Positions 45,252 to 56,453 are shown, counted from the first letter of the stretch. The stretch: 64,000 nucleotides of DNA from JACCZR01 sp963844805 (GCA_963844805.1 CAWJPU010000012.1:252914-316913); one strand, 5' to 3'. Program-made: numbers and translations. Notes: a model not told the origin generated them from the letters alone.

Positions 45252-46222
45252 TGCCGCGCACGCAGCTGGAGCTCCCCGACGAGGTGGCCACCGAGCTGGC
45301 CGGGCCCGGGGACGTGGTCATGAAGACGCTGGAGGACCACCTGGAGTGCGAGGTGTTCCTGCGCGGCAACGTGCTGACGCTCGACGGCGAGGAGGCCCCA
45401 GGTCGAGGCCGGCGCCGAGGTGGTGCGCGAGATCTCCGACCTGGTGCGCCAGGGGCACGAGATCGCTCCCGGCACGATCGAGGCCGTGGCCGGGGCGCTG
45501 GACCGCCACGAGAGCCCCGGTCGCGATCCTGGAGGACGTGGTGTGGCGCCACCGCTCGCTGCGGGTGGCGCCCAAGACCGTCAACCAGAAGCGCTACGTG
45601 GACGCGATCCGCGACAACACGGTCACCGTCGGCATCGGCCCCGCGGGGACCGGCAAGTCGTTCCTGGCCGTGGCCATGGCCGTCGCCGCGCTGTCGCGGC
45701 GCGAGGTCAACCGGATCGTGCTGACCCGGCCGGCGGTAGAGGCCGGCGAGCGGCTGGGCTTCCTGCCCGGCGACCTGATGCAGAAGGTCGATCCCTACCT
45801 GCGCCCGCTGTTCGACGCGCTGTACGCGATGCTCGAGCCCGAGCGGGTGAACCAGCACCTGGAGCGCGGTGTGATCGAGGTGGCACCGCTTGCCTTCATG
45901 CGCGGCCGCAGCCTCAACGACGCCTTCGTGATCCTCGACGAGGCACAGAACACCAGCCCCGAGCAGATGAAGATGTTCCTCACCCGGCTGGGCTTCAACT
46001 CAAAGATGGTCGTGACCGGCGACGTGACCCAGATGGACCTGCCCCGCGACCAGCGTTCGGGGCTGGTCGTGATCGGCGACATCCTCGAGACCGTCGAGGG
46101 CATCGAGTTCGTGCGCTTCGGCGGCGAGGACGTGGTGCGCCACAAGCTGGTGCAGCGAATCGTCGCGGCCTACGACGCCTACTCGCAGAGCCAGGCTCCC
46201 GGGCTGCGCCAGCGCGCGCTGA
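45251..46222 (+). CDS. phoH: PhoH-like ATPase (frameshifts near both ends)
   Basis: PhoH/YbeZ family ATPase linked to rRNA maturation with YbeY, about 324 residues. An N-terminal KH-like part MPRTQLELPDEVATELAGPGDVVMKTLEDHLECEVFLRGNVLTLDGEE is followed, after indels near 45402 and 45523, by ILEDVVWRHRSLRVAPKTVNQKRYVDAIRDNTVTVGIGPAGTGKSFLAVAMAV (Walker A), FVILDEAQNTSPEQMKMFLTRLGFNSKMVVTGDVTQMDLP (Walker B). The current frame runs on into ybeY. One missing base near 46195-46210 would instead give ...GCASAR and a stop at 46220-46222 overlapping the ybeY CTG, which I take as the real end. Confidence 0.9.
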
Positions 46223-46570
46223 TCGAGCTCGAGCTCATAGACGCGCCCGAGAGCCTGCGCGCGCCCGCGCTGGCGGCGCTGGATGCGGCCGGGCGTCGGC
46301 GACGGCCACCTGGCCGTCGCGCTGGTGGACGCCGAGCGCATCCGCGAGCTCAACCGCGAGCACCGCGGCCGCGACGCGCCCACCGACGTGCTGTCGTTCC
46401 CGATCGACCATGGGCCGCCCGAGCTGGGCGACGTGGTCATCTGCCCCGAGCACACCGAGGACCTGACCGAGGCAACCGTGCACGGGGTGCTGCACCTGTG
46501 CGGGATGGACCACGAGACCGACGCCGGGGAGATGCTCGAGCTCCAGGCGAAGGTGATGGCCGCGCTGTGA
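46219..46570 (+). CDS. ybeY: Endoribonuclease YbeY (one frameshift)
   Basis: Metallo-endoribonuclease of 16S rRNA 3'-end maturation, about 117 residues (shorter than the usual 150). LIELELIDAPESLRAPALAALDAAG, then after an extra G near 46290 VGDGHLAVALVDAERIRELNREHRGRDAPTDVLSFPID and the zinc motif ATVHGVLHLCGMDHETDAGEML (three His). Candidate start CTG 46219 in a CTGA overlap. The era GTG overlaps the stop (GTGA). Confidence 0.9.
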
Positions 46571-47452
46571 GCACACGTGCCGGCTTCGTGGCGCTCGCCG
46601 GCCGGCCCAACGCCGGCAAGTCGACGCTGGTGAACGCCATGGTGGGCGGCAAGGTGGCGATCGTCTCCGACAAGCCGCAGACCACCCGCCGCCAGATCCG
46701 CGGCGTGGCCACCGCGCCCGGACTGGCAGCTGGTGCTGGTGGACCTCCCGGGCGTCCAGCGCCCCCGTGACGTGCTGACCGAGCGCATGCAGCGCCAGGT
46801 CGAGCGCGCGCTGGCGGACGCGGACGCCGCCCTGTTCGTGCTCAACGGCGAGCAGTCCAGCGGGCCGGGCGACAGCTACATCGCCCGCGCGATCGCCAAG
46901 GCCGGCGTGGAGCCGGTGATCGCCGTGAACAAGGTCGACCGCCTGGACCGCCCGCGGACGATCCAGGCGCTCGAGTCCGCGGCGGCGCTGGGCCTGAACG
47001 GCGAGATCTTCCCCGTGAGCGCCAAGACCGGCGAGGGGGTGCCCGCCATGGCAGAGCACCTGGCGACGCTGATGCCGGAGAGCCCCTTCCTCTACCCGCC
47101 CGAGGACCGCAGCGACCTGCCCGAGCGGGTGCGGCTGGCCGAGCTCGTGCGCGAGCAGGTGCTGCGCCGCACGCGCGAGGAGGTGCCGCACGCCGTCGAG
47201 GTGGAGGTCGACGAGATGACCGAGCGCGAGGACGGCCTGCTCGTCATCGAGGCGCGCGTCTGGACCGAGTCCGAGTCCCAGAAGGCGATCCTGATCGGCA
47301 AGGGCGGCTCGATGGTGCGGGCCGTGGGCACGGCGGCGCGGGAGGAGATCGAGGCCATGCTGGGCCGCCGCGTGCACCTTGACCTGAGCGTGCGCGTGCG
47401 CCGGGGCTGGCGGCGCGACGAGGGTCTGCTCGACCGGCTGGGGATCGAGTGA
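46567..47452 (+). CDS. era: GTPase Era (one frameshift)
   Basis: 16S rRNA-binding GTPase, about 295 residues. G1 GRPNAGKSTLVNAM, switch region VSDKPQTTRRQIRGV, then, after an extra base near 46722, LVLVDLPGVQRPRDVLTERM (G3), VIAVNKVDRL (G4), FPVSAKTGEGV (G5). The C-terminal KH domain reads VEVEVDEMTERED...KAILIGKGGSMVRAVGTAAREEIEAMLGRRVHLDLSVRVRRGW. GTG 46567 start overlaps ybeY; hisIE overlaps the end. Era is essential in most bacteria, another sign that the indel is artefactual. Confidence 0.95.
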
Positions 47453-48078
47453 GCGACAAGCCCGACGCTGCGAGACTCGCCGGCGTGGAGATCGCCTTCG
47501 ATGACCAGGGGCTCGTGCCCTGCGTGGTGCAGGACTGGCGCACCGGAGAGGTGCTCACCCTCGCCTACATGAACGAGGACGCGCTTGCGCGCACGCGCGA
47601 GAGCGGCGAGATGCACTTCTGGAGCCGCTCGCGCGGCGAGCTGTGGCACAAGGGGGAGACCTCCGGCAACGTGCAGCGGCTGAGGGGCCTGCGCTACGAC
47701 TGCGACGAGGACGCGCTGCTGGCGCTGGTCGAGCCGGCGGGCCCGGCGTGCCACACCGGCGAGCGCACGTGCTTCTACCGCGGCGACATGGAGCCCGCCG
47801 CGCACGAGGCGCTGCCCGCGCTGGAGCGGGTGATAGACGAGCGGCGCGCCGCCGCGGCCGAGGAGAGCTACACCGCCCGGCTGCTGGCCGACCCGCTGCA
47901 CGTCGGGGAGAAGGTGGGCGAGGAGGCCGAGGAGGTCTCGCGCGCGGCGGCCGGGGAGTCCGACGAGCGGGTGGCCGAAGAGGCCGCCGACGTGCTCTAC
48001 CACCTGTCCGTGCTGCTGGCCTCGCGTGACCTGGCCCTGGAGGACGCGCTGAGAGTGCTCAATGAGCGTCGTCGCTGA
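47449..48078 (+). CDS. hisI: Bifunctional phosphoribosyl-AMP cyclohydrolase / phosphoribosyl-ATP pyrophosphatase
   Basis: Fused HisI-HisE enzyme of histidine synthesis (steps 2 and 3), 209 residues. HisI part: LVPCVVQDWRTGEVLTLAYMNEDALARTRESGEMHFWSRSRGELWHKGETSGN, YDCDEDALL and zinc-binding HTGERTCFYR. HisE part from about residue 118: LPALERVIDERRAAAAEESYTARLLADPLHVGEKVGEEAEEVSRAAAG and DVLYHLSVLLA. Overlaps era by 4 bp and trpE by 17 bp, so histidine and tryptophan genes share a transcript. Confidence 0.95.
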   Translation: MSDKPDAARLAGVEIAFDDQGLVPCVVQDWRTGEVLTLAYMNEDALARTRESGEMHFWSRSRGELWHKGETSGNVQRLRGLRYDCDEDALLALVEPAGPACHTGERTCFYRGDMEPAAHEALPALERVIDERRAAAAEESYTARLLADPLHVGEKVGEEAEEVSRAAAGESDERVAEEAADVLYHLSVLLASRDLALEDALRVLNERRR

Positions 48079-49588
48079 TCCACCGCCGGAGCGCAGGCCG
48101 GGCGCCGGCCGGCCGCCTGTCCTACCGGAGGGAGGGAGCACCGCCGGTCGCCGGGATCTGACGCTGACGCCGACGCTCGCCGAGGCGCGCGAGCTGGCCG
48201 GGGACCTGATCCCGCTGCGCCACACCTTCATCGCCGACTGCGAGACGCCGGTGTCCGCATACCTGAAGCTGCGCGGCGACGGCCCCTCGTTCCTGCTGGA
48301 GTCCGCCGAGCAGGGCCAGCGCTTCGGGCGGTGGTCGTTCCTCGGCTTCCGGCCGCGCTCGGTGGTCCGCTGGCGGCGGGGCGACGGCGGCGATCCCTAC
48401 GAAGCGGTGGAGGAGGAGCTCGGCCGGCTGAAGCTCGCCCCGGTCGCGGGCCTGCCCCCGCTGGCCGGCGGCGCGGTGGGCATGTTCGGCTACGACCTCG
48501 TTCGCGGCTTCGAGCCCAGCGTCGGGGAGGCGAACCCCGACGAGCTCGAGGTCCCCGAGCTGGCGGTGATGATCGCCGACCTGCTGGTGGCCTTCGACCA
48601 CCTGCGTCACGAGGTGACGGTGATCGCGAATGTGGCCGCCGACGACCTGGACGAGGGCTACGCGCGCGCCGCCGAGGCGGTTGCCGAGGTGCGCGAGCGC
48701 CTGGCCGGCCCCGTGCCGCGGGTGCGGGCGGCCCGCGCCGAGGCTCCCGAGTGGCGGTCGAACCTGGGTGCGGAGGGCTATGCGGAGGCGGTCGAGCGCG
48801 CGAAGGAGTACATCCGAGCCGGCGACATCTACCAGGTGGTTCCCAGCCAACGCTGGAGCGCCGACTCGCCGGTCGAGGCCTTCTCCATCTACCGCGGGCT
48901 GCGCGCCATCAACCCGAGCCCGTACATGTACTTCCTGGACTTCGAGGATTTCGAGATCGCGGGCGCCTCGCCCGAGTCGCTGGTGAAGGTGGAAGGCCGC
49001 GAGGTGGCCCAGCGGCCGATCGCCGGCACCCGGCCCCGGGCAGCCACCGCCGAGGAGGACCTGGAGCGCGGCCGCGAGCTGCTGGCCGACGAGAAGGAGC
49101 GCGCCGAGCACGTGATGCTCGTGGACCTGGGCCGAAACGACCTGGGCCGGGTGTGCGAGTACGGCACGGTGACCGTCGACGAGCTGATGGTGGTGGAGAC
49201 CTACTCCCACGTGATGCACATCGTCTCCTCGGTGTCCGGCACCCTGCGCGAGGACGTGAGCGCGATGGATGCCCTGCGCGCCTCGCTGCCGGCCGGCACG
49301 CTGTCGGGCGCTCCGAAGATCCGAGCGATGCAGATCATCGACGAGCTGGAGCCGGTCTCCCGCGGGCCCTACGGCGGTGCCATCGGCTACCTGTCCCACA
49401 CCGGCGACCTGGACACCTGCATCTACATCCGCTCGGCGCTGGTCAAGGACGGGCGCATCCACCTGCAGGCGGGTGGCGGGATCGTGGCCGACTCCGACGC
49501 CGACTACGAGGTGCGCGAGAGCGAGGCCAAGGCCCGCGCGGTGATGGACGCGGTGGCCCTGGCGGCCGAGCAGGAGGAATGGGCGTGA
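48062..49588 (+). CDS. trpE: Anthranilate synthase component I
   Basis: Converts chorismate to anthranilate with TrpG, 508 residues. TrpE core: LLESAEQGQRFGRWSFLGFRPRSVVRWR, AEGYAEAVERAKEYIRAGDIYQVVPSQRW, FEIAGASPESLVKVEGREVAQRPIAGTRPR, LLADEKERAEHVMLVDLGRNDLGRV, LPAGTLSGAPKIRAMQIIDELEPVSRGPYGGAIGY. The N-terminal stretch ERRPGAGRPPVLPEGGSTAG is the translation of a dispersed-repeat copy (48084-48146), so the repeat has become coding. ATG 48062 is the only ATG in frame before the core. No indels. Confidence 0.95.
   Translation: MSVVADPPPERRPGAGRPPVLPEGGSTAGRRDLTLTPTLAEARELAGDLIPLRHTFIADCETPVSAYLKLRGDGPSFLLESAEQGQRFGRWSFLGFRPRSVVRWRRGDGGDPYEAVEEELGRLKLAPVAGLPPLAGGAVGMFGYDLVRGFEPSVGEANPDELEVPELAVMIADLLVAFDHLRHEVTVIANVAADDLDEGYARAAEAVAEVRERLAGPVPRVRAARAEAPEWRSNLGAEGYAEAVERAKEYIRAGDIYQVVPSQRWSADSPVEAFSIYRGLRAINPSPYMYFLDFEDFEIAGASPESLVKVEGREVAQRPIAGTRPRAATAEEDLERGRELLADEKERAEHVMLVDLGRNDLGRVCEYGTVTVDELMVVETYSHVMHIVSSVSGTLREDVSAMDALRASLPAGTLSGAPKIRAMQIIDELEPVSRGPYGGAIGYLSHTGDLDTCIYIRSALVKDGRIHLQAGGGIVADSDADYEVRESEAKARAVMDAVALAAEQEEWA
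48084..48146 (-). repeat. Dispersed ~60-bp repeat, copy 3 (inside trpE)
   Basis: CGCCGGAGCGCAGGCC, GGGCGCCGGCCGGCCGCC, TGTCCTACCGGAGGGAGG, GAGCACCGCCG. Same orientation as copies 2 and 5, 5 bp after the hisIE stop, read in frame as TrpE residues about 8-28. Confidence 0.85.
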
Positions 49589-50145
49589 AGGTCCTCGTGC
49601 TGGACAACTACGACTCGTTCACCTTCAACCTGGTCCAGTACCTCGGCGAGCTGGGGGCCGAGCCCGTGGTGGTGCGCAACGACGTCGAGTCGGTGGACGA
49701 GCTGGCCGCCCGCGCCCCGGAGCGCGTGGTGGTCTCGCCCGGGCCCTGCACGCCCGCGCAGGCCGGAACCTCGGTCGACGCCATCCGCCGCTTCGCCGGT
49801 GACGGCACGCCGGTGCTCGGCGTATGCCTCGGCCACCAGGCGCTGGCGGCGGCCTTCGGCGGCAAGGTGGTGCGCGGCCGGCCCGTGCACGGCAAGACGG
49901 CCTCGGTGGAGCACGACGGGCGCACCGTCTACCGCGGGCTGGACTCGCCGTTCGAGGCCGGTCGCTATCACTCGCTGATCGTGGACTCCGCCTTACCCGA
50001 CGTCCTGCATGTCTCCGCGCGCGCGGGCGACGTGATCATGGGCCTGCGCCACGCCGAGCTGCCGGCGGAGGGCGTGCAGTTCCATCCCGAGTCGGTGCTC
50101 ACCGGTGATGGCAAGCGACTGCTGAGGAACTTCCTGGATGGCTGA
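49585..50145 (+). CDS. trpG: Anthranilate synthase component II (glutamine amidotransferase)
   Basis: Class I glutaminase, 186 residues, feeding ammonia to TrpE. VKVLVLDNYDSFTFNLVQYLGELGAE, VVVSPGPCTPAQAG, nucleophile Cys in PVLGVCLGHQALAAAFGG, VHGKTASVEHDG, RYHSLIVDS and His/Glu in EGVQFHPESVLT. Start GTG 49585 is preferred over ATG 49579 because GGAGG (49573-49577) sits 7 nt before it and it overlaps the trpE stop as GTGA. Confidence 0.95.
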   Translation: MKVLVLDNYDSFTFNLVQYLGELGAEPVVVRNDVESVDELAARAPERVVVSPGPCTPAQAGTSVDAIRRFAGDGTPVLGVCLGHQALAAAFGGKVVRGRPVHGKTASVEHDGRTVYRGLDSPFEAGRYHSLIVDSALPDVLHVSARAGDVIMGLRHAELPAEGVQFHPESVLTGDGKRLLRNFLDG

Positions 50146-51154
50146 CGGAGTGCTGACCGAGGCCATCGACAAGGTGGCCGACGGCCAGGACCTGAGCGCC
50201 GACGAGGCCGCGGCGGTCCTGCGCGAGATCATGGAGGGCCGCGCGTCCGAGGTGCAGACGGCGGGCTTCCTCATCGCCCTCCGGGCCAAGGGCGAGACGG
50301 TGGCCGAGGTCGCCGGCCTGGCTCGGACCATGCGCGAGCTGGCGGTGCCGGTGCGCGTGAACGGCGACATCGTCGACACCGCGGGCACCGGCGGGGGGCG
50401 CTCGACCTTCAACGTCTCGACCACCGCCGCGTTCGTCGCGGCCGGCGCGGGCTGCCGGGTGGCCAAGCATGGCGGGCGCTCGAACACCAGCCAGTGCGGG
50501 TCGGCCGACGTGCTGGAGGCGCTCGGCGCGCGCATCGACCCGGGACCGGAGGAGGTGGCCGCGTGCGTCGAGGAGATCGGCTTCGGGTTCATGTTCGCCC
50601 CCGCCCACCACGGGGCGATGAAGCACGTGGCGCCGGTGCGCAAGGGGCTGGCGGTGCGCACCGCCTTCAACCTGCTGGGCCCGCTCACCAATCCCGCCGG
50701 CGCACGGCGGCAGGTGATCGGGGTGTCCGAGCCGCGGTTCCTGGAGACGGTCGCGGGTGCTCTGGGCGAGCTCGGCACCGAACGGGCGCTGGTGGTCTCC
50801 AGCGCGGATGGCTTCGACGAGTTCAGCGCGTCGGGGGACACCCACGTCGTCGAGGTCGACGCCGGCTCGCTGCGCAGCTACTCGGTCACCCCGGAGAGCG
50901 TGGGCCTCGAGCGCGCCGCCGACGGCGCGGTGGGCGCGGGCACCCCGGACGAGAACGCGGATGTCCTGCGCTCTGTGCTCCGCGGTGTGCAGGGAACCGA
51001 GCGGTCACTCACCGTGATGAACGCGGGAGCGGCGATCTACGCGGCCGGGGAGGCGCCCGATCTCGACACGGGCGCCCGCCGGGCAGAGCAGGCGATCGAC
51101 GACGGCTCCGCCGCGGATGTGCTGGAGCGGTTCGTGGAACGGACGAACCGGTGA
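50138..51154 (+). CDS. trpD: Anthranilate phosphoribosyltransferase
   Basis: Transfers phosphoribose from PRPP to anthranilate, 338 residues. Family signatures: DIVDTAGTGGGRSTFNVSTTAAFVAAGAGCRVAKHGGRSNTSQCGSADVLEALG (PRPP and anthranilate sites), FMFAPAHHGAMKHVAPVRKGL, RTAFNLLGPLTNPAGARRQVIGV and SADGFDEFSASGDTHVVEV. ATG 50138 lies inside the end of trpG (8-bp overlap), and trpC overlaps its stop (GTGA). Confidence 0.96.
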   Translation: MADGVLTEAIDKVADGQDLSADEAAAVLREIMEGRASEVQTAGFLIALRAKGETVAEVAGLARTMRELAVPVRVNGDIVDTAGTGGGRSTFNVSTTAAFVAAGAGCRVAKHGGRSNTSQCGSADVLEALGARIDPGPEEVAACVEEIGFGFMFAPAHHGAMKHVAPVRKGLAVRTAFNLLGPLTNPAGARRQVIGVSEPRFLETVAGALGELGTERALVVSSADGFDEFSASGDTHVVEVDAGSLRSYSVTPESVGLERAADGAVGAGTPDENADVLRSVLRGVQGTERSLTVMNAGAAIYAAGEAPDLDTGARRAEQAIDDGSAADVLERFVERTNR

Positions 51155-51948
51155 GCGTTCGCCTGGAGGAGCTGGTCGCCGCCACGCGGCGCTCGGTCGA
51201 GCGCCGCAAGAAGGAGGTGCCGCTCGACGAGCTGGAGCGCCTGGCCGCCGCCCGTGAGGGCGGGCGCCCGTTCGCCGAGGCGCTGTCGCGACCGGGCACC
51301 TCGGTGATCGCCGAGTACAAGCGCCGCTCGCCGTCGGCGGGGCCGATTCGGGACGACGCCACCCTGGCCGAGGTGGTGCAGGCCTACGAGCGCGGCGGCG
51401 CCGCTGCGCTGTCGGTGCTCACCGAGGAGGAGAACTTCGCCGGCTCGCTCGACGACCTGCGGGAGGCCCGCGCGGCCAGCGACCTGCCGATCCTTCGCAA
51501 GGACTTCACCGTCGACCCCTACCAGCTGTTCGAGGCCAAGGCGGCCGGGGGCGATGCCGTGCTGGTGGTGGTCGGCTCGGCCCCGACCCGGGAGCTGGGG
51601 AGCCTGATGGACCTGGCGCGCGACCTCGACCTCGACGTGCTGGTGGAGATCCATCGCGACGAGGAGCTGGATGTGGCGCTGGATCTGGACGCCGACGTGA
51701 TCGGGATCAACAACCGCGACCTGGCGGATTTCAGCGTCGACGTGCGGCGGACGTTCGACCTGCTGACCGACGTGCCCGCCGGCAAGACCGTGGTGTCGGA
51801 GTCCGGCATCACCACCCGCGAGCAGATCGAGGAGCTCGAGCAGGTCGGGGTGGACGCGGTGCTGGTGGGGGAGACCCTGATGCGCGCGGACGACCCCGAG
51901 GCGGCCACCCGCGAGCTCGCCGGCGACGAGGAGCAGGCCACGGCCTAG
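51151..51948 (+). CDS. trpC: Indole-3-glycerol-phosphate synthase
   Basis: TIM-barrel enzyme closing the indole ring, 265 residues. SVIAEYKRRSPSAGPIRDDATLAEVVQAYERGGAAALSVLTEEENFAGSLDDL, LPILRKDFTVDPYQLFEAKAAGGDAVLVVV, DVLVEIHRDEELDVALDLDADVIGINNRDL, VVSESGITTREQIEELEQVGVDAVLVGETLMRADDP. Catalytic Lys and Glu positions are all kept. Last gene of the trpEGDC block; the following MoxR gene has its own -10. Confidence 0.96.
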   Translation: MSVRLEELVAATRRSVERRKKEVPLDELERLAAAREGGRPFAEALSRPGTSVIAEYKRRSPSAGPIRDDATLAEVVQAYERGGAAALSVLTEEENFAGSLDDLREARAASDLPILRKDFTVDPYQLFEAKAAGGDAVLVVVGSAPTRELGSLMDLARDLDLDVLVEIHRDEELDVALDLDADVIGINNRDLADFSVDVRRTFDLLTDVPAGKTVVSESGITTREQIEELEQVGVDAVLVGETLMRADDPEAATRELAGDEEQATA

Positions 51949-51978
51949 AGGCGATTTGGGCAGCCGCCGGGGCTCCCT

Positions 51979-51984
51979 TACCAT
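51979..51984 (+). promoter_or_regulatory. -10 element, moxR
   Basis: TACCAT, 7 nt before ATG 51992. Confidence 0.55.
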
Positions 51985-51991
51985 CGGGGCG

Positions 51992-52938
<947 letters not shown>

Positions 52939-52942
<4 letters not shown>

Positions 52943-54147
52943 AGAAGGGGGTCGAGCACGCGGTGCTCCCTCCCTCCGGTAGGACAGGCGGCCGGCCAGC
53001 GCCCGGCGTGCGCTCCGGGGCCATGCCCCGGGCCGGGGCCGCCGCGGCGCTCGGCGCCGCATTGCTCCTGTCCGGCGCGGTCTTCGACTCCGCCTCCCTC
53101 TATCCGCCCGGCGTCGCGCTGCTGCTGTTGTCGGCCGGCGCGGTGGCCTGGGTCCGCCTGGCCGCTCGCACCGCGGCCGTGGAGCGGGCGCCGGGGCCGA
53201 CGAGCGTGATCGAGGAGCAGCCCTGGCCGCTGCGGCTGAGGGTGCGCACCGGCCTGCTGCCGGCGCCCGGCGGCGAGCTGCTGGAGCCCCTGCTGGGCTG
53301 GCCGGTGCCGATCGGCGGCCGCCGGTCGCAGGCCGTCCGGATCAACGTCCGCTTCGCGCGCCGCGGGCGGCGGGCCCTGAAGGCGCCCGAGCTGGTGATC
53401 CGCGACCCGCTGCGCCTCTGCGAGCGCCGCGTGCCGGGACCCGGGGGCGAGGAGGTGCTGGTGCTGCCCGCCATCGAGCCGGTGACCGCCCACGGCGGCG
53501 GGGGACGGGCCGGAGTCGGCCTGCTGGCGGGTCACGGTGGGCGCCCTGCCGCCGGACGCCTGCCTGGCGCCGAGGCCGAGCTCGACCTGGACGGCCTGCG
53601 CCCCTACCGACCCGGGGCCTCGGCCTCGCGCATCCACTGGCCCGCGCTGGCCCGCACCGGCGAGATGCTGGAGCGGCGGCTGGTGGCGGAGTCGGAGTCC
53701 TCGCCGCTGGTGGTGCTCGACGTGCGGCGGCCGGCGAGCGAGGAGTCGCTCGATGCCGCTGTCCGCGCCGCCGCCTCGCTGTGCCTCCATCTCGCCCGCT
53801 TCAGGGGCGTGGGAGTGCTCCTGCCCGGGGACCGCCGCGTCACGCAGGTTGCCTCCGACATGGTCGCCTGGCCGGGCGTGCACGCGCGGCTGGCGGTGGT
53901 GGAGCCCAGCGCCGGCGCGCCCGCCCTGGGCACCGCCCCGCGCAGCGGGGCCATCTTCTGGGTCACCGGCGCCGACCTGTCGCGCTCGCCCTCTGCCCTG
54001 CTGCGCGCCCCGGCGGGCGGCCGGGTGCTCGTGAGCCCTCACCCGCTGCGCTCGCTCAGCGTGCTGTTCACCGTCGCCGGCTGCTCCGGTCAGCCGGTCG
54101 GGCGCTCGTCGCGGTCCGGCGGCACGGCACAGAGGAGCGCCGCATGA
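52939..54147 (+). CDS. DUF58 protein
   Basis: 402 residues from GTG 52939 (GTGA overlap with moxR), or 374 from ATG 53023. Two hydrophobic N-terminal helices (ALGAALLLSGAVFDSASLYPPGVALLLLSAGAVAWV) and a von Willebrand-like C-terminal part. The DUF58 motif DLDGLRPYRPGASASRIHWPALARTGEMLERRL is clear. The 28 residues before ATG 53023 are mostly encoded by dispersed-repeat copy 4, so ATG 53023 may be the original start. Partner of the MoxR ATPase. Confidence 0.88.
52961..53018 (+). repeat. Dispersed ~60-bp repeat, copy 4
   Basis: CGGTGCTCCCTCCCTCC, GGTAGGACAGGCGGCCGG, CCAGCGCCCGGCGTGCGC, TCCGGGG. Same orientation as copy 1; read in frame in the long version of the DUF58 protein. Confidence 0.85.
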
Positions 54148-56453
54148 GCGCCGCCACCGCGCCACCGCCCGCCGCCGCCCGGCCGGCGGAGCCCGGCGCG
54201 ACGCCGCCCGCCGAGCCCGAGCAGCGGCCGGGCGCGCTGGCGGTGCGCGTGGCCGCCTTCGCCGCGCTGCTGGCGTTCGCGGCCGGGCACTGGGCCGCCT
54301 TCGTCGCCGACCCGCCGGCGTTGCGTGTCGCCGTCCTGGTCGTCTACCTGACCGCAGGCGGACTCGCGCTCGCGTGGCTGGGCCGCACGCCCATGGACGG
54401 GCGGCTCCGCACGCTGGCCTGCGCCGGCGTGGCGGTGGCGACGGTGGTGGGCGGGATGGTGATCACCGGCCTCGCCCTGCGCCTGTTCTGGCCGGGCAAC
54501 TGGGACGAACTGGGCGACCAGCTCGACCGTGGCCTGTCGGCCATCCACACCGTCACCTGGCCCTACTCGGGCGGCGACGGAGCCGTGCGGCTCGCGGTGC
54601 TGCTCGGGGCGCCGCTGCTGGGCGGCATCGCCGCGGTGCTGGCCTTCTGGCCCGCCCGCCGGCGCGCCGGCCTGCTGCGCGGGCTCGCGCTCGTGTCGCT
54701 GCTGGTGATGTACGGCACCGCGGCAACCGAGCACGACATGGGCCGCCCGCTGCTGCGCGGCATCGTCCTCCTGTTCCTGGTGGCGGCCTGGCTGTGGCTG
54801 CCGCGGCTGGCCCCGCGCGAGGCCGCGGTGGGGACGGCCACCGTCCTCGCGGTGGGCTTCCTGTCGCTGCCGCTGTCCGCGGGTCTCGACGCCGACTCGC
54901 CCTGGTGGGACTACCGGTCCTGGAACTGGTTCGGCGGCGAGGCCGACGTGGCCTTCGACTGGAACCACTCGTACGGGCCGATGAATTGGCCCCGCGACGG
55001 CAAGACGCTGCTGAACGTCGACACGCGCAAGCCCGCGTACCTGAAGGCCGAGACGCTCGACCGCTTCGACGGCCGGCGCTGGGTCCGTTCGGCCGACGGC
55101 GGTGACGGGCGGCCGGGGGGCGAGCTGCCGGTGCTGACCTCGGACCGCTGGGAGCAGACCCTGCGCGTGACCGTCCGCGCGTTGCGCAGCGACTTCGTGG
55201 TGACCACGGGGACGCCAATGTCGGTCACCGGAGCCGATCCGGTCACCCCGAGCGCCGACGGCACCGTGGCCAAGCTCGGCGAGCCGCTGGAGAAGGGCGA
55301 GAGCTACACCGTCCGCGCCTACGTGCCCGAGCCGCGCGCCCGCCGAGATGCGCGCCGCCGAGCCCGACGCCGAGGGTCCGGGCTCGAGCTACTTCTCGAT
55401 CGCGGCCCGCTACACGGGCGTGACCCTGCCGGCGACGGCGGCGCCCGGGCCGGGCGCCTCCCGCCCGGTGTTCGTCCCGCCCCGAGGGCTGCCGGGCATC
55501 GACGGCTCCAGCGGCGCCGCTCGCGAGCTGTCGCGGTCGCCCTACCGGCGCACCTATCGGCTGGCCCGCCGCCTCACGGCGAACGTCCCGACGAGCTTCG
55601 ACGCGGTGCGGACGGTGGAGCGCTACCTGGAGCGCAACATGCGCTACGACGAGGGACCGCCGGCCCGGCCCTTCCCGCTCGAGGCGTTCCTGTTCCGCGA
55701 CAAGATCGGCTACTGCCAGCACTTCTCCGGCGCGATGGCGCTGATGCTGCGCATGTCCGGCATCCCCGCCCGGGTCGTGTCCGGCTTCTCGCCGGGCGTG
55801 CGCGACCCCGAGAAGCGCAACGAGTACAGGATCCGCGACCTCGACGCCCACTCGTGGGTCGAGGTCTACTTCGCCGGCATCGGCTGGGTCACGTTCGACC
55901 CGACGCCGCCGGTCGCACCCGCCCAGTCACAGGTCGCGGGCTTCGACCTCGGCGGGGGCGAGCGTGACGCCGGCTCGGCCAACAGCGCGGACGGCCGCGC
56001 CCCGCGCGCCGACCGCCCCGGAGAGCAGGCCGCGTCGTCAGGGAGCGGTGGCGGCGGCTCGGGCCTCATGTCGCTCCTGATCGGCCTGGTGGCCGTGGCG
56101 GCCACCGCCGGGGGGCTGCTCACCGCCCGGCGGGTGCGCGCGGCGCGGAGCCTCGAGCGAAGCGACGCGGCCGAGGCGCGCGTGCGTGAGCTCGAGCGCG
56201 CCCTGCTCCGGTTCGGCCTGCCGCCTGGGCCGGGCGCGACGCTGTCCACCGTCGAGCGGGGGCTGCGCGCGCAGGCCAAGCCCGCGGCCGCGCGCTATGT
56301 CGCACGGCTCCGTGCCAGCCGGTTCGCCCCGGGGGAGGCCGGCTGCCCGACGCGGCCGCCCGGCGTGCCCTGCGGCGCGACTTGGGCGGGCGGGGGTTGA
56401 GAGCGCGCCTCCGCGCCCTATGGGTGATCCCACCCGGGGGCCCTCGCATTTAG
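54144..56453 (+). CDS. Transglutaminase-like membrane protein, TgpA family (two frameshifts)
   Basis: About 769 residues. N-terminal multi-helix membrane part (DUF3488-like: VRVAAFAALLAFAAGHWAAFV, VAVLVVYLTAGGLALAWLG, LRGIVLLFLVAAWLWLPRL), a periplasmic-type domain, then the transglutaminase core with Cys in DKIGYCQHFSGAMALMLRMSGIPARVVSGFSPG, His in DLDAHSWVEVYFAGIGWVTFDPTPP, and Asp in the same segment. One more membrane helix (LMSLLIGLVAVAATAGGLL) and a cytoplasmic tail. Frames change near 55345 and again near 56340; the second change exposes LPDAAARRALRRDL...WVIPPGGPRI and a stop at 56451-56453 instead of 56400. Last member of the MoxR-DUF58-TgpA set. Confidence 0.88.

Noticed and set aside
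45346..46770. PhoH-YbeY-Era fusion protein
   Set aside because: The in-frame fusion depends on indels; each protein is complete in itself and the usual stop/start overlaps are recovered by one-base changes.
48147..48170. TrpE start downstream of the repeat
   Set aside because: No ATG, GTG or TTG is in frame before the conserved core; only CTG codons are available, so ATG 48062 is kept.
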